NCBI RefSeq assembly: GCF_000152825.2
Contig: NC_014414.1
Span: 248,001 to 312,000, forward strand
DNA length: 64,000 bases
From: Parvularcula bermudensis HTCC2503
GTDB taxonomy: Bacteria > Pseudomonadota > Alphaproteobacteria > Caulobacterales > Parvularculaceae
Direction of reading: 5' to 3'
Shown here: in pieces, positions 55,284-64,000 of the stretch
Numbering within the stretch: the stretch's first letter is position 1
Layout of the letters: each line of letters begins with the position of its first letter
Notes under the pieces: model-generated
The model's database searches: none
Seen by the model: only the letters and a program-made list of their open reading frames with translations
What the model was told of the DNA's origin: nothing
Made by a program: the position numbers and the translations under genes

Positions 55284-55814
55284 ATGAACCAACTCACACG
55301 ACGGTCGGTCCTCCTTGGGGGCAGCGCCGCCCTGACGGTGGCCTGTACCGGACGCGACAGCAAAGCACAGGAGGCCGCAATGAGCCCATCCTCACCCTCA
55401 GAGATCAACGACGACACCGATTGGGCCGAGCTCAGCGAAGCGGCCTGGAAAGATCGGCTGACCGCCGAGGAATTCCGTGTCCTCCGCAAAGAAGGGACGG
55501 AGCGGGCCGGCACCTCCCCGCTGAACGCGGAAAAGCGCGAAGGCACCTATGTGTGCGCGGGCTGCGCCCTGCCGCTCTTCCTCTCCTCCCATAAATTCGA
55601 AAGCGGCACCGGCTGGCCCTCCTTTTTCGATGTCATTGACGGCGCCGTCGACACCAAGACCGATTTCAAATTGATCGTGCCGCGGACCGAATATCATTGC
55701 AGCCGGTGCGGCGGCCATCAGGGCCATGTCTTCAAGGACGGGCCGCAGCCGACGGGCCTACGCTATTGCAATAACGGTGTTGCCCTTGATTTCGTCCCGG
55801 CGGAGTCGGCCTAA
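55284..55814 (+). CDS. msrB: Exported methionine-R-sulfoxide reductase
   Basis: The 176-residue precursor starts with TRRSVLLGGSAALTVACTG, a twin-arginine-like motif followed by a lipobox-type cysteine, so it is exported to the periplasm, possibly as a lipoprotein. The MsrB core follows: zinc ligands CAGC and CSRC, GTGWPSFFD, HCSRCGGHQGHVF and the catalytic Cys in RYCNNGVALDF (usually RYCINS). It reduces methionine R-sulfoxide in envelope proteins. ATG 55284 follows AGGG by nine bases; two upstream ATGs (55275, 55278) add little. The exonuclease gene starts four bases later. Confidence 0.9.
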   Translation: MNQLTRRSVLLGGSAALTVACTGRDSKAQEAAMSPSSPSEINDDTDWAELSEAAWKDRLTAEEFRVLRKEGTERAGTSPLNAEKREGTYVCAGCALPLFLSSHKFESGTGWPSFFDVIDGAVDTKTDFKLIVPRTEYHCSRCGGHQGHVFKDGPQPTGLRYCNNGVALDFVPAESA

Positions 55815-55818
55815 CGCC

Positions 55819-56835
55819 GTGACCCCCGAGGCCCTGCTGCACCCGACCCCGGCGGGCCTCTATTGTGCGCCGGGAGATTTTTACATCGATCCCGTGGCGC
55901 CCGTCGATCGGGCGGTGATTACCCACGGTCATGCCGATCACGCCCGTTCAGGCCACGGATCGGTCATCGCGACCGAAGAGACCCTGGCGATCATGGCCGT
56001 TCGCTATGGCGAGGAATTCACCGCTCGGCGCACAGCCCTCGCCTATGGCGAGACGACGAACGTCAATGGGGTTGGTCTTTGGCTGGCCCCCGCCGGCCAT
56101 GTGCTCGGCTCCGCCCAGGCGGTGATCGAATTCGGCGGCCTGCGGATGGTGGTAACCGGCGATTATAAGCGACGACGCGACCCGACCTGTCCGGCCTTCG
56201 AGGTGGTGTCGTGTCACATCTTCATTTCCGAGGCGACCTTTGCCCTGCCGGTGTTCCACCATCCGGATACAGGCGGAGAAGTGCGCAAGCTTCTGGCGTC
56301 GCAGCAGCAATTTCCCGAGCGGACCCACCTGGTCGGCGCCTACGCCCTTGGGAAAGCGCAGCGGGTGATCCGCCATTTGCGTGAAGAAGGATATGATCGC
56401 CCGATCTTTATCCATGGCGCCCTGGACCGTCTTTGTACGCTCTATGAATCCTTCGGGGTCAATCTTAGTCCCCTTCTCCCGGCGACCTTGAAGGATTCAT
56501 CTGGAGAGAAGACAGATTTTTCCGGCGAAATCGTCATCTGTCCTCCGGCGGCGATCCAGTCGACCTGGGCCCGCCGGTTCCCCGATCCTGTTCCGTGCTT
56601 TGCCAGTGGCTGGATGCGGATCCGCCAACGCGCCAAGCAGCGCGGGGTCGAATTGCCGCTGATCATCTCAGATCATGCCGATTGGGGGGAGCTGACCGAC
56701 ACCGTCGAGGCGGTGGACCCAGATGAACTGTGGGTTACCCATGGGCGTGAGGACGCCCTCATCCGGTGGGCGGAATTACGCGGACGGGTCGCGCGTCCCC
56801 TGCACCTGATCGGCTATGAGGATGACCATGATTAA
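55819..56835 (+). CDS. Ligase-associated DNA exonuclease (MBL fold)
   Basis: The 338-residue metallo-beta-lactamase-fold nuclease shows the metal site THGHADHARSGHG, then GHVLGSAQAVIEFGG, VVTGDYKRRRDPTCPAFE in parts, a later SDHADWGEL, and the C-terminal TH of WVTHGRE. This is the CPSF/Exo protein of the Lhr-MPE-Exo-Lig DNA-repair cluster. GTG 55819 is the start; earlier frames read through msrB. The DNA ligase gene follows 36 bases later. The Lhr-type helicase and MPE phosphoesterase that normally complete the set are not next to it. Confidence 0.88.
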   Translation: MTPEALLHPTPAGLYCAPGDFYIDPVAPVDRAVITHGHADHARSGHGSVIATEETLAIMAVRYGEEFTARRTALAYGETTNVNGVGLWLAPAGHVLGSAQAVIEFGGLRMVVTGDYKRRRDPTCPAFEVVSCHIFISEATFALPVFHHPDTGGEVRKLLASQQQFPERTHLVGAYALGKAQRVIRHLREEGYDRPIFIHGALDRLCTLYESFGVNLSPLLPATLKDSSGEKTDFSGEIVICPPAAIQSTWARRFPDPVPCFASGWMRIRQRAKQRGVELPLIISDHADWGELTDTVEAVDPDELWVTHGREDALIRWAELRGRVARPLHLIGYEDDHD

Positions 56836-56871
56836 GATCATTCAACGGGCGGGGGCGAAGGGGGCGGCAAC

Positions 56872-58485
56872 GTGAATCGCTTTGCCGCCCTGCTTGAGAG
56901 TTTGATTTATACGCCGTCGCGGAACGGCAAAATCCGTCTTTTGACGGAATATTTCGCATCGACCCCCGATCCCGATCGGGGCTGGGCGGTGGCGGCCATG
57001 ACCCGCGACCTCGATATCAAATCGGTGAAGCCGGCCATGATCAAAACCTTGGTCGAGGAGCGGGTGGACCCGGTCCTGTTCGGTCTCTCCTACGATTATG
57101 TCGGTGATCTGGCGGAGACCGTGTCGCTGATCTGGCCCGGGCAGGAACAGCGAAACTACATCCCCACCCTGACCGATATTGTTGAGACCCTGGGCGAGAT
57201 TTCCCGTCAAGAGGCCCCAAGCGTTGTTGCCGACTGGTTCGATGCCCTCTCGCCGCCGGCACGCTGGGCACTGATCAAATTGATTACCGGCGGACTGCGA
57301 ATCGGCGTGGCCGCACGGCTCGTCAAGTTGGCCCTGGCTGAGTTCGGCGGCCAACCGGTGCAGGACATAGAGGAGCTGTGGCACGGGCTTGAGGCCCCCT
57401 ATAGGGACCTTTTCGCCTGGCTTGAGGGGCGCAGCCCCCGTCCCGCCCAGGCCGCAAAGGCACCGTTCAGGCCGGTGATGTTGGCCCATCCGGTGGAAGA
57501 GAAAGACCAGCCGAAAATCGACCTCACAGAGATGATGGCCGAATGGAAATGGGACGGCATCCGGGTGCAGACGGTCGTGGAGGACGGGGTCAAGCGGCTA
57601 TATACCCGGACGGGGGACGATATTTCGGGGACCTTTCCCGACCTCCTGGCCAGCCTCAACGAGGAGGTCGCCATCGACGGTGAGCTCCTGATCTTCGACC
57701 CTGCTATAACCGACCGGTTTGTGGTCAGACCGTTCAACGACCTCCAGCAACGCCTCAACCGAAAGGTCGTCTCCAAGAAGCTATTGGAGGAGAGCCCCGC
57801 CTTCATCCGCGCCTATGACCTCCTATGGGCGAGAGGGGAGGATCTCCGTCCCCTGCCCTTTAGCGCGCGGCGCGCCCATCTCGAAGAGATCAGTCAGCAG
57901 GGGGCGTTCCCGCGGCTGGATTTGTCGCCGGTGATTCCGCTGAGCAGCTGGGAGGCCCTTGCCGATTTGCGCGCAAACCCGCCGGAGGACGCCATTGAGG
58001 GCGTGATGTTAAAACGCGCCGATGCCCCCTATGTCCCCGGCCGGCCGAAAGGGCAGTGGTGGAAATGGAAGCGCGAGCCCTTCCTCGTCGACGCGGTCCT
58101 GATGTACGCGCAAAGGGGGCACGGCAAGCGCTCGAGCTTTTATTCCGACTATACCTTCGGTGTATGGCGGACGGGGAAGGACGGCGAAGAATTGGTCCCG
58201 GTGGGGAAAGCCTATCACGGCTTTACGGACCTGGAACTCAAGAAGATCGACAAATTCGTTCGGGATCATACGATTGACCGTTTCGGGCCGGTTCGGGCGG
58301 TGCGGGCCACACGGGAGGAAGGGCTCGTCTTCGAAGTGGCCTTTGAGGGGCTACAGCGGTCAAGCCGCCACAAATCGGGGATCGCCATGCGTTTTCCCCG
58401 CATCAATCGGCTGCGCTGGGACAAACCCACCGCCGAGGCAGATCGGCTGGAAACACTGGAGGCGATGCTTCCCGCGACGGCCTGA
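56872..58485 (+). CDS. ATP-dependent DNA ligase
   Basis: The 537-residue protein is the Lig member of the exonuclease-ligase repair module. Residues 1-200 form the N-terminal DNA-binding domain. The adenylated lysine is Lys226 in EWKWDGIRVQ; further motifs are YTRTGDDISGTFPD, AIDGELLIFD, EGVMLKRADAPYVPGRPKG in parts and WWKWKREP. The C-terminal OB domain ends in ARAT-type GLVFEVAFEGLQRSSRHKSG (20 residues). Start is GTG 56872. The stop abuts that of the convergent AEC gene. Confidence 0.93.
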   Translation: MNRFAALLESLIYTPSRNGKIRLLTEYFASTPDPDRGWAVAAMTRDLDIKSVKPAMIKTLVEERVDPVLFGLSYDYVGDLAETVSLIWPGQEQRNYIPTLTDIVETLGEISRQEAPSVVADWFDALSPPARWALIKLITGGLRIGVAARLVKLALAEFGGQPVQDIEELWHGLEAPYRDLFAWLEGRSPRPAQAAKAPFRPVMLAHPVEEKDQPKIDLTEMMAEWKWDGIRVQTVVEDGVKRLYTRTGDDISGTFPDLLASLNEEVAIDGELLIFDPAITDRFVVRPFNDLQQRLNRKVVSKKLLEESPAFIRAYDLLWARGEDLRPLPFSARRAHLEEISQQGAFPRLDLSPVIPLSSWEALADLRANPPEDAIEGVMLKRADAPYVPGRPKGQWWKWKREPFLVDAVLMYAQRGHGKRSSFYSDYTFGVWRTGKDGEELVPVGKAYHGFTDLELKKIDKFVRDHTIDRFGPVRAVRATREEGLVFEVAFEGLQRSSRHKSGIAMRFPRINRLRWDKPTAEADRLETLEAMLPATA

Positions 58486-59430
58486 TCAGCCCAAGACAGT
58501 ATTGAGGAGCATGATCCATAAAGGGATCGTCAGAACGGAGAGCAAAGTCGCGAGGAAGACGGCGCTCGCCGCCGCCCCTGTGGCGCGCCCATAGAGCTGG
58601 GCAAAGATGAAGCCGTTCACGCCGGTGGGCATGGCCGCCGTCATCACCGCCGAAACGACCCCCGCCTTGTCGAGCCCGAATACGCCGACCCCCAATAGAA
58701 ACGCGATGGCGGGATGAACCAGCAAAGACAGGCTAGCCACCATCGCCGCCGCCCCAAAGGAGCGTTTGATCGGGATGCGCGTCAGGACGCCGCCAAGGCT
58801 GAACAAGGCGGCGGGAAAGGCGGTGGCCGCCAGCATCTCTGTGGCGGCGCCGACGGGGCCCGTGGGGGCCAGCGACAATAAATTGGCCAGGATCCCCGCC
58901 GCGATCCCCACCATAATGGCGTTGCGAAACATCGCCCCCCCGACCTTTCGCGGCAATGACCGCATCCCGCTGCGCCCCGCAAGCACCATTTCCATTACGG
59001 TGAGGCCGACAAGATAGGTAAGGGGCGAATGAAACGCGATGATCGCGTAATTCCCCGCCACTGATTCCGGCCCGAAGGATTGGAAGGTGATGGGAATCCC
59101 CAATAGGAGCGAGTTGGAGAACAACGCCCCGAAACCGATGACCACCGCATCGGGCAGATCCCGCCCAATGACAAAGCGGGCAACAACGATACCGATCGTA
59201 TAGGCCGTGAAGGCGGCAAGGTAGAAACTGAGCAAGAGGGCTGGCTGGAACACCAATGCCAAATCAAGCCGCGCCAGCTCCCTGAACAGGAGCACCGGGA
59301 CAGCGATCTTGAGGACGAAGGACATCGTCCCGTCCACAGTCGCTTGGCTGATGACCCCCGTCCAGCACGCCGTCGCCCCGGCCCCCACAAGAATGAAGAC
59401 CGGCGAAATGACCACCAACGTGTCTAACAT
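58486..59430 (-). CDS. AEC-family (auxin efflux carrier type) transporter
   Basis: The 314-residue protein has ten hydrophobic helices in two five-helix halves, with a family-typical centre FSNSLLLGIPI and later PTGVNGFIFAQLYG. Bacterial AEC members export organic or amino acids. The substrate is unknown. ATG 59430 is the start. Its stop lies base-to-base against the ligase stop of the opposite strand. Confidence 0.86.
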   Translation of the reverse strand: MLDTLVVISPVFILVGAGATACWTGVISQATVDGTMSFVLKIAVPVLLFRELARLDLALVFQPALLLSFYLAAFTAYTIGIVVARFVIGRDLPDAVVIGFGALFSNSLLLGIPITFQSFGPESVAGNYAIIAFHSPLTYLVGLTVMEMVLAGRSGMRSLPRKVGGAMFRNAIMVGIAAGILANLLSLAPTGPVGAATEMLAATAFPAALFSLGGVLTRIPIKRSFGAAAMVASLSLLVHPAIAFLLGVGVFGLDKAGVVSAVMTAAMPTGVNGFIFAQLYGRATGAAASAVFLATLLSVLTIPLWIMLLNTVLG

Positions 59431-59552
59431 CGGGGTTCGGTGCGCCCAACGGCGGATATCGTCAAGTCAGCAAAGGGCCCGCTCATTTCGGCGATGACGC
59501 CCCGCCTCGCGGGGGGCAAAGGAGCCCGACGGCCCCGCACCTCCCCCCTTCT

Positions 59553-60755
59553 TCAGCGAATGCGCCGGATCACCCGAGGGGCAGGGCGCGCGGCGGGGGG
59601 CGACCAGGCGACGGCCCCCGACGACTTGCCTGTTGGCGGGGAAAGATCATCGGCACGACCGCCGCGCTCCCCCGTGTCGACGTCAAGAGACTGACGGCTT
59701 CGTGCAATGAACTCGTAGGCATCTTTGAGCTTCTTGCCGACGATCGGCGCGGGGTCATAGCGGGCGATCACGGACATCCACTCTTCCTTTCCGCTCTTGC
59801 CGTCCCCGAAATAATATCCAAGACGCTCTTCGATCTCCGCCACGAAATGGCTCATCCGATCCCGCATCTGGTTTCGGATCACCATCGCCATCACCATGAA
59901 CTGCGCCCATCCGAAAAAGGCGACGGTGCCCCCAGCGATGGCGGCCCGCAGGGTCGGCTGGCCTTCGTTATGCAGCGCCAGGGCAGCGATAATGCCGGCG
60001 AGGACATAAAGCGCGCTGTACCCAATCAGCGACACGATGAAAAAGGGACGAGTCCGTCGCCGCTCATTTTTCATCACGAAAGCGTATTTGAAAATCTTCC
60101 ATTCCTTGTCGAGCAGATAGGGAATGAGCGAGATTTCCCGCCAGAGATTGGACACCTCCACAACGCATTGTTGCGGATCGGACCCATGACCGTCCCGCTT
60201 GGTAAAGCTGAGATGGTTGATATGACGATGAATCTCTTCGGCCCGACTGCGCAGGATGCGCTCCACCAATCCATCACTGATCGCGCTGCACGCCTGTTCG
60301 ATGATCAGCTGGGCGCGATGCGTTTCATTCCACCGCAGTGTGAGGATCAGCATGGCGAGGCCGAAGCCCATCACCGCCACGCTAGCCGCCCGCCCGATCA
60401 CCATCTGCGTCATAGAAAGGCCCGCCGTCAGATCGAACAGGGCGCCGAGAATAGTCGTGGCGAGCAAGCCGACCAAAAAGGCGCCGAACACCCGGCTGTT
60501 CAGTGTCCGTTGCATCAAGGCCTTGTGCAGATTCCCCTCGGGGTTTTTCCAAATTTCCCGGAACTCGTCGGCGAATTTCCGCGCTTGGCTATCGAAGGTG
60601 GCCTGTCCTTGCTTTCGGATTTCGGGCGCGCCGAGCTCTTCTTCGGCATCCGAAGGTCCCTCGTCGAGCGGGGCGGGGATCAACTCCTCCACTTCTTCGC
60701 CGTCGCTCCCCTCAATGGAATAGCTTGCCGCCATCAATGCCCCCAACGCCCTCAT
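59553..60755 (-). CDS. Hypothetical four-helix membrane protein
   Basis: No family is recognised. The 400-residue protein has an acidic N-terminus (EGSDGEEVEELIPAPLDEGP), helix pairs at about 88-110 and 120-140 (VFGAFLVGLLATTILGAL; VAVMGFGLAMLILTL) and again at about 240-262 and 275-297, with a cytosolic middle of about 100 residues (WNETHRAQLIIEQAC...YLLDKEWKIFKYAF). The C-terminal tail is proline-rich and disordered. The symmetric helix pairs suggest an internal duplication. ATG 60755 or 60734 may be the start. It stands alone, 123 bases downstream of uvrB. Confidence 0.7.
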   Translation of the reverse strand: MRALGALMAASYSIEGSDGEEVEELIPAPLDEGPSDAEEELGAPEIRKQGQATFDSQARKFADEFREIWKNPEGNLHKALMQRTLNSRVFGAFLVGLLATTILGALFDLTAGLSMTQMVIGRAASVAVMGFGLAMLILTLRWNETHRAQLIIEQACSAISDGLVERILRSRAEEIHRHINHLSFTKRDGHGSDPQQCVVEVSNLWREISLIPYLLDKEWKIFKYAFVMKNERRRTRPFFIVSLIGYSALYVLAGIIAALALHNEGQPTLRAAIAGGTVAFFGWAQFMVMAMVIRNQMRDRMSHFVAEIEERLGYYFGDGKSGKEEWMSVIARYDPAPIVGKKLKDAYEFIARSRQSLDVDTGERGGRADDLSPPTGKSSGAVAWSPPAARPAPRVIRRIR

Positions 60756-60877
60756 CCTATCATTTTTTAACCAAGAATTTACGACACTCGTCACCTCAGC
60801 GCAAAGGTGCATTCCCCCACGCTCCACACGCGCAAAGCGCGCCTTCGCTTCGCGGGATCGCGAGAGGGCGATAGAGC

Positions 60878-63052
60878 TCAGCGGGTTTCGAGATCGAGGG
60901 CTTCGAGCTTCCGGATTTCGTCGCGTAGGGTCGCGGCTTCCTCGAATTCCAAATTGGCGGCAGCCTCTCGCATCCGCTTTTCGAGGGCGCCAAGATGGGA
61001 GCGCATATTCGCACCGGGGATATAGGCCTCACGTTCTTCGCGCATGGCGCCCATGCCCGTCGCCCCCTTCGTCAACCGCTCCGACGTAAAGCTCGTTCCC
61101 GCAGCGGCCTTGGTGGCCTCATCATCGCTATCGGTGATCTCGGCGATCTTGGCCTTGACGGTCTTGGGCGTGATCCCGTGTGCCGCATTGTGCGCAAGCT
61201 GCTTTTCGCGGCGACGTTCGGTTTCCTGCAACGCCCGCTCCATCGACCCCGTCATTCCATCCGCATAGAGAATGACACGTCCGTCGACATTCCTCGCCGC
61301 CCGTCCGATCGTCTGGATAAGAGAGGTTTCGGAGCGCAAGAATCCCTCCTTATCCGCATCGAGAATACCGACGAATTGGCATTCGGGAATATCGAGACCT
61401 TCGCGGAGAAGATTGATCCCGATCAAAACATCGAATACCCCAAGTCGCAGATCACGGATAATCTCGATCCGTTCGATCGTATCCACATCGCTGTGCATGT
61501 AACGGACGCGGACTCCCTGTTCGTGCATATATTCGGTGAGGTCTTCGGCCATTTTTTTCGTGAGGGTGGTCACGAGAGAGCGTCCCCCCTGCGCCGCCAC
61601 TTTTTTGCATTCGTCTATGACATCATCGACCTGGTTCACCTGTCCGGTCGTTACCGGTCGAATCTCAACCGGTGGGTCGATCAGGCCCGTGGGCCTGATC
61701 ACCTGCTCGACAAAGACCCCTCCGGTGCGATCGAGTTCCCAAGGGCCAGGGGTCGCCGAGACATGTACGGTTTGCGGGCGCATCGCGTCCCATTCCTCGA
61801 ATTTGAGGGGGCGATTATCCATGCAGGAGGGCAGGCGGAAGCCATATTCCGCAAGCGTTCTTTTACGGGCGAAGTCGCCGCGAAACATGGCCCCGATTTG
61901 CGGCACCGTCACATGGCTTTCATCGCAGAACACCAAGGCGTTCTCAGGCAGATACTCAAACAGGGTCGGTGGTGGATGTCCCGGCTTTCGCCCTGTCAGA
62001 TAGCGGGAATAGTTCTCGATCCCCTGACACGACCCGGTGGCTTCCATCATCTCAATGTCGAATTGCACCCGCTGTTCGAGCCGCTGGGCCTCAATCAGTT
62101 TTCCCTCCTGGTGGAGAATGGGGAGCGTTGCGGCCAGCTCTTTCTTGATCCCCTCAATAGCCCGGCGCAGGGTCGGCCGCGGCGTGACATAGTGGCTGTT
62201 CGCATACATTTTGATCCGCGGCAGATCCGCGATCTTTTGCCCGGTCAGTGGATCGAACTCGGTGATGGCTTCGATTTCGTCCCCGAACAGACTGATCCGC
62301 CAGGCCACATCCTCAAGGTGCGCGGGAAAGATCTCGACGATATCCCCCCGCGCCCGGAACGCACCGCGGGCGAAGGCCACATCGTTGCGCTTATATTGAA
62401 GCGCGACGAGGTCGGCCAAAAGCTGCTTGCGCTCGACTGTTTCCCCAACCTCAAGCGTAAAGGTCATTTCGGTATAGGTTTCGACCGACCCGATCCCGTA
62501 AATACACGATACCGAAGCGATGATGATGACATCGTCCCGTTCAAGAAGCGCCCGGGTCGCCGAATGGCGCATCCGGTCGATCTGCTCATTGATCGTCGAC
62601 TCTTTTTCGATATAGGTATCAGTACGCGGAACATAAGCTTCCGGCTGATAGTAATCGTAATAGGAAACGAAATACTCGACCGCGTTGTCAGGAAAGAAGC
62701 TCTTGAATTCGCCGTAAAGCTGCGCCGCGAGGGTCTTATTATGCGCCAGGATGAGCGCCGGCCGCTGGGTCGCCTCAATGATCTTCGCCATGGTGAAGGT
62801 CTTGCCTGAACCGGTGACCCCCAACAGCACCTGATCCTGCTCCTGGGCCGCAATGCCCGCCACCAATTCGGCGATGGCCGCAGGTTGGTCGCCGGCCGGC
62901 TCGTAATCCGAGCTGACCCGGAAAGCCCTCCCCCCCTCCATCTTTTCCGGGCGGGAGGGGCGATGGGGGCTCCAGGTCGCTGGCTCCATGCGGCCGTGAT
63001 AGGTGGCGACGGCTTCGGAGAAGGCGAGAGTGTCAGGGATGGGATCGGCCAT
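60878..63052 (-). CDS. uvrB: UvrABC excinuclease subunit B
   Basis: The 724-residue damage-verification subunit of nucleotide excision repair. Walker A is GVTGSGKTF (78-86); the beta-hairpin is [20 protein letters not shown] in parts; later helicase motifs include [41 protein letters not shown] and [10 protein letters not shown]. The UVR domain at the end ([19 protein letters not shown]) binds UvrC. The N-terminal about 45 residues are an extension over E. coli UvrB. ATG 63052 is chosen; upstream frame is unconserved. Confidence 0.97.
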   Translation of the reverse strand: MADPIPDTLAFSEAVATYHGRMEPATWSPHRPSRPEKMEGGRAFRVSSDYEPAGDQPAAIAELVAGIAAQEQDQVLLGVTGSGKTFTMAKIIEATQRPALILAHNKTLAAQLYGEFKSFFPDNAVEYFVSYYDYYQPEAYVPRTDTYIEKESTINEQIDRMRHSATRALLERDDVIIIASVSCIYGIGSVETYTEMTFTLEVGETVERKQLLADLVALQYKRNDVAFARGAFRARGDIVEIFPAHLEDVAWRISLFGDEIEAITEFDPLTGQKIADLPRIKMYANSHYVTPRPTLRRAIEGIKKELAATLPILHQEGKLIEAQRLEQRVQFDIEMMEATGSCQGIENYSRYLTGRKPGHPPPTLFEYLPENALVFCDESHVTVPQIGAMFRGDFARKRTLAEYGFRLPSCMDNRPLKFEEWDAMRPQTVHVSATPGPWELDRTGGVFVEQVIRPTGLIDPPVEIRPVTTGQVNQVDDVIDECKKVAAQGGRSLVTTLTKKMAEDLTEYMHEQGVRVRYMHSDVDTIERIEIIRDLRLGVFDVLIGINLLREGLDIPECQFVGILDADKEGFLRSETSLIQTIGRAARNVDGRVILYADGMTGSMERALQETERRREKQLAHNAAHGITPKTVKAKIAEITDSDDEATKAAAGTSFTSERLTKGATGMGAMREEREAYIPGANMRSHLGALEKRMREAAANLEFEEAATLRDEIRKLEALDLETR

Positions 63053-63169
63053 GCCGCAGAGATAGCTCCCGCGGTCGGCCTGTTCAACGCAACGGAGCGG
63101 GGAGCAAAGATCTGGGGGCAAGGGATCAGGCGGAGCGCCCCTTACCTGGCCCCTCTTGGCCCCTCTTGG

Positions 63170-63712
63170 TCAGACGACGGCGTCCAATGAGTCCTTGAGT
63201 TTCGTTCTGGCGCGCGACAACCGGGACCTGACCGTCCCGACCGGGACATCGAGCGCTTCGGCGACATCCTCGTAGCGGAGACCGTCGACGGCGATCATCG
63301 ACAACATTGTCCGATCATCCGACGACAAATTCTCCATTGAGGTACATAGATCGCGGAACGCCATAAAGCTGTCCTGATTGCCCTCAACCGACAGCGCCAA
63401 GAGGGGCGCGTCGTCGAGCTCAAGGGCAATGCCGCGGCTTTGCTCCCGGCGGATTTGGTTCAGGAACACCCGCCGACAGACAGTGAACATCCATGACCGC
63501 AAATTCCGCCCATCAAAGAGATATTGCTTGCGGAGGCACCGCTCCAGGCAGTCCTGAACCAGATCAGCGGCCCGATCTTCGTTGCGGGTCAGACTGAACG
63601 CAAATCGGCGCAACGCGCATAAGGCCTCGGCGGCGTCCGGGTGATCCAGCAGATCCCCGTCACGCTGCTTCAGTCGGTCCGCACGGGCCCGAGCGAGATA
63701 TTGTGATCCCAT
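63170..63712 (-). CDS. ECF-type RNA polymerase sigma factor
   Basis: The 180-residue protein has sigma region 2 (CALRRFAFSLTRNEDRAADLVQDCLERCL and NLRSWMFTVCRRVFLNQIRRE, in parts) that melts the -10, and region 4 (LRYEDVAEALDVPVGTVRSRLSRARTKL), a helix-turn-helix for the -35. The LTRNEDRAADLVQD pattern is typical of ECF sigmas. It is not a clear EcfG. ATG 63712 has GAGGGCAG at good spacing. No anti-sigma gene follows on this strand; the 234 bases to the window edge hold two inverted repeats. Confidence 0.88.
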   Translation of the reverse strand: MGSQYLARARADRLKQRDGDLLDHPDAAEALCALRRFAFSLTRNEDRAADLVQDCLERCLRKQYLFDGRNLRSWMFTVCRRVFLNQIRREQSRGIALELDDAPLLALSVEGNQDSFMAFRDLCTSMENLSSDDRTMLSMIAVDGLRYEDVAEALDVPVGTVRSRLSRARTKLKDSLDAVV

Positions 63713-63804
63713 GGGTCTGCCCTCTCTCATTCGACATCGTCGCCGTAACAGAGCCGCCGGACCCAAAGAAATGCTTTTTACATCAATTGCTTATGGCGAA
63801 AGAG

Positions 63805-63849
63805 TGACATAACGCACCGTGTCATTATGGGGGATAGTAGTGACTCACT
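63805..63849. promoter_or_regulatory. Two inverted repeats upstream of the ECF sigma gene
   Basis: TGACA at 63805-63809 and TGTCA at 63820-63824 are an inverted repeat with a ten-base spacer. AGTGACTCACT at 63839-63849 is an 11-base palindrome. Both lie between the sigma gene and the gene that appears to start at the window edge, and could be operator sites. Confidence 0.35.
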
Positions 63850-63980
63850 CATGTCGAAACCCGCACAGCGTGTGGGGTCCGCATCGCCACCGCCCGGAAA
63901 CGGGCGCAGGGCAAGTCGGGAAAGCGGCATGTGAATAATACGACAGGCCGTCCGGCGGGACAGTCAGGAAGAGAGCTTAC

Positions 63981-64000
63981 GGAGGGAGGTGAGGACTTGA
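63981..64000 (+). promoter_or_regulatory. Ribosome-binding site for a gene starting at the window edge
   Basis: GGAGGGAGGTGAGG at 63981-63994 is a strong Shine-Dalgarno, and the last base (A, 64000) could begin an ATG. It implies a plus-strand gene beyond the window, divergent from the ECF sigma gene. Confidence 0.4.

Noticed and set aside
60995-62809. Plus-strand open frame of 604 codons across uvrB
   Set aside because: Antisense to uvrB with no recognisable domain; produced by codon bias.
63853-64000. Anti-sigma or NepR-like gene starting at the ATG near 63850 or GTG 63931
   Set aside because: The first frame stops after about 27 codons and the second shows no NepR pattern; the strong ribosome site points to a start at the window edge.

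Overview
The window is a stretch of high-GC (roughly 60 percent or more) alphaproteobacterial chromosome with dense coding on both strands. The gene set fits a free-living aerobic, probably marine heterotroph: alphaproteobacterial complex I subunits, the SerC-SerA-SerB serine route, KatG, a short QueF, a TIGR00282-type phosphodiesterase, a DUF6460 protein and a ligase-associated exonuclease. The style of the genes suggests the Parvularcula/Hyphomonadaceae neighbourhood, but that is inference from protein content because no rRNA is present. I see no insertion sequence, prophage, CRISPR array or integrase; one tRNA (Glu, UUC) is present.

Layout. 1-6784: envelope polysaccharide genes. A truncated GT2-GtrA fusion is followed by hisI, which overlaps a flippase; then come an ExoQ/Wzy-like polymerase on the opposite strand and three glycosyltransferases in the order ExoA-ExoL-ExoM. 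6910-8886: a MotA/TolQ/ExbB-like channel subunit and an OmpA/MotB-like partner with a long coiled coil. 8921-11092: a GNAT and an RTX-type GDSL esterase. 11575-24305: housekeeping genes (rpsA, katG, der, uup, two small outer-membrane barrels, tRNA-Glu, recJ, DUF6460, short recQ). 24377-34261: a DsbA-like protein, a Fur-family regulator, a transglutaminase-like lipoprotein, an amidotransferase, an enoyl-CoA hydratase, a SIMPL lipoprotein, cysE, a Nudix hydrolase, queF, a metallophosphodiesterase, a methyltransferase and galU.

35431-50251: parts of the complex I locus on the minus strand (nuoE, nuoF, nuoG, nuoH, nuoI, in the usual relative order) separated by unrelated cargo. A complete serine operon (serC-serA-serB) and a secreted repeat protein sit between nuoH and nuoG. 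A cyclic-nucleotide-binding thioredoxin-reductase-like protein, DUF962, ttcA and a GNAT sit between nuoG and nuoF. nuoA-D and nuoJ-N are not in the window.

50401-53871: the most interesting block. A HAMP-PAS histidine kinase, a DUF3034 outer-membrane protein and an exported truncated haemoglobin form a translationally coupled operon, and an exported cupredoxin is transcribed divergently 77 bases away. I read it as a candidate envelope heme/copper redox or gas-sensing module. 53914-58485: ubiA, DUF423, an exported MsrB, and a DNA exonuclease/ATP-dependent ligase pair lacking its usual helicase and phosphoesterase partners. 58486-64000: an AEC transporter, an unrecognised four-helix membrane protein, uvrB, an ECF sigma factor, and the ribosome-binding site of a gene that appears to start at the window edge.
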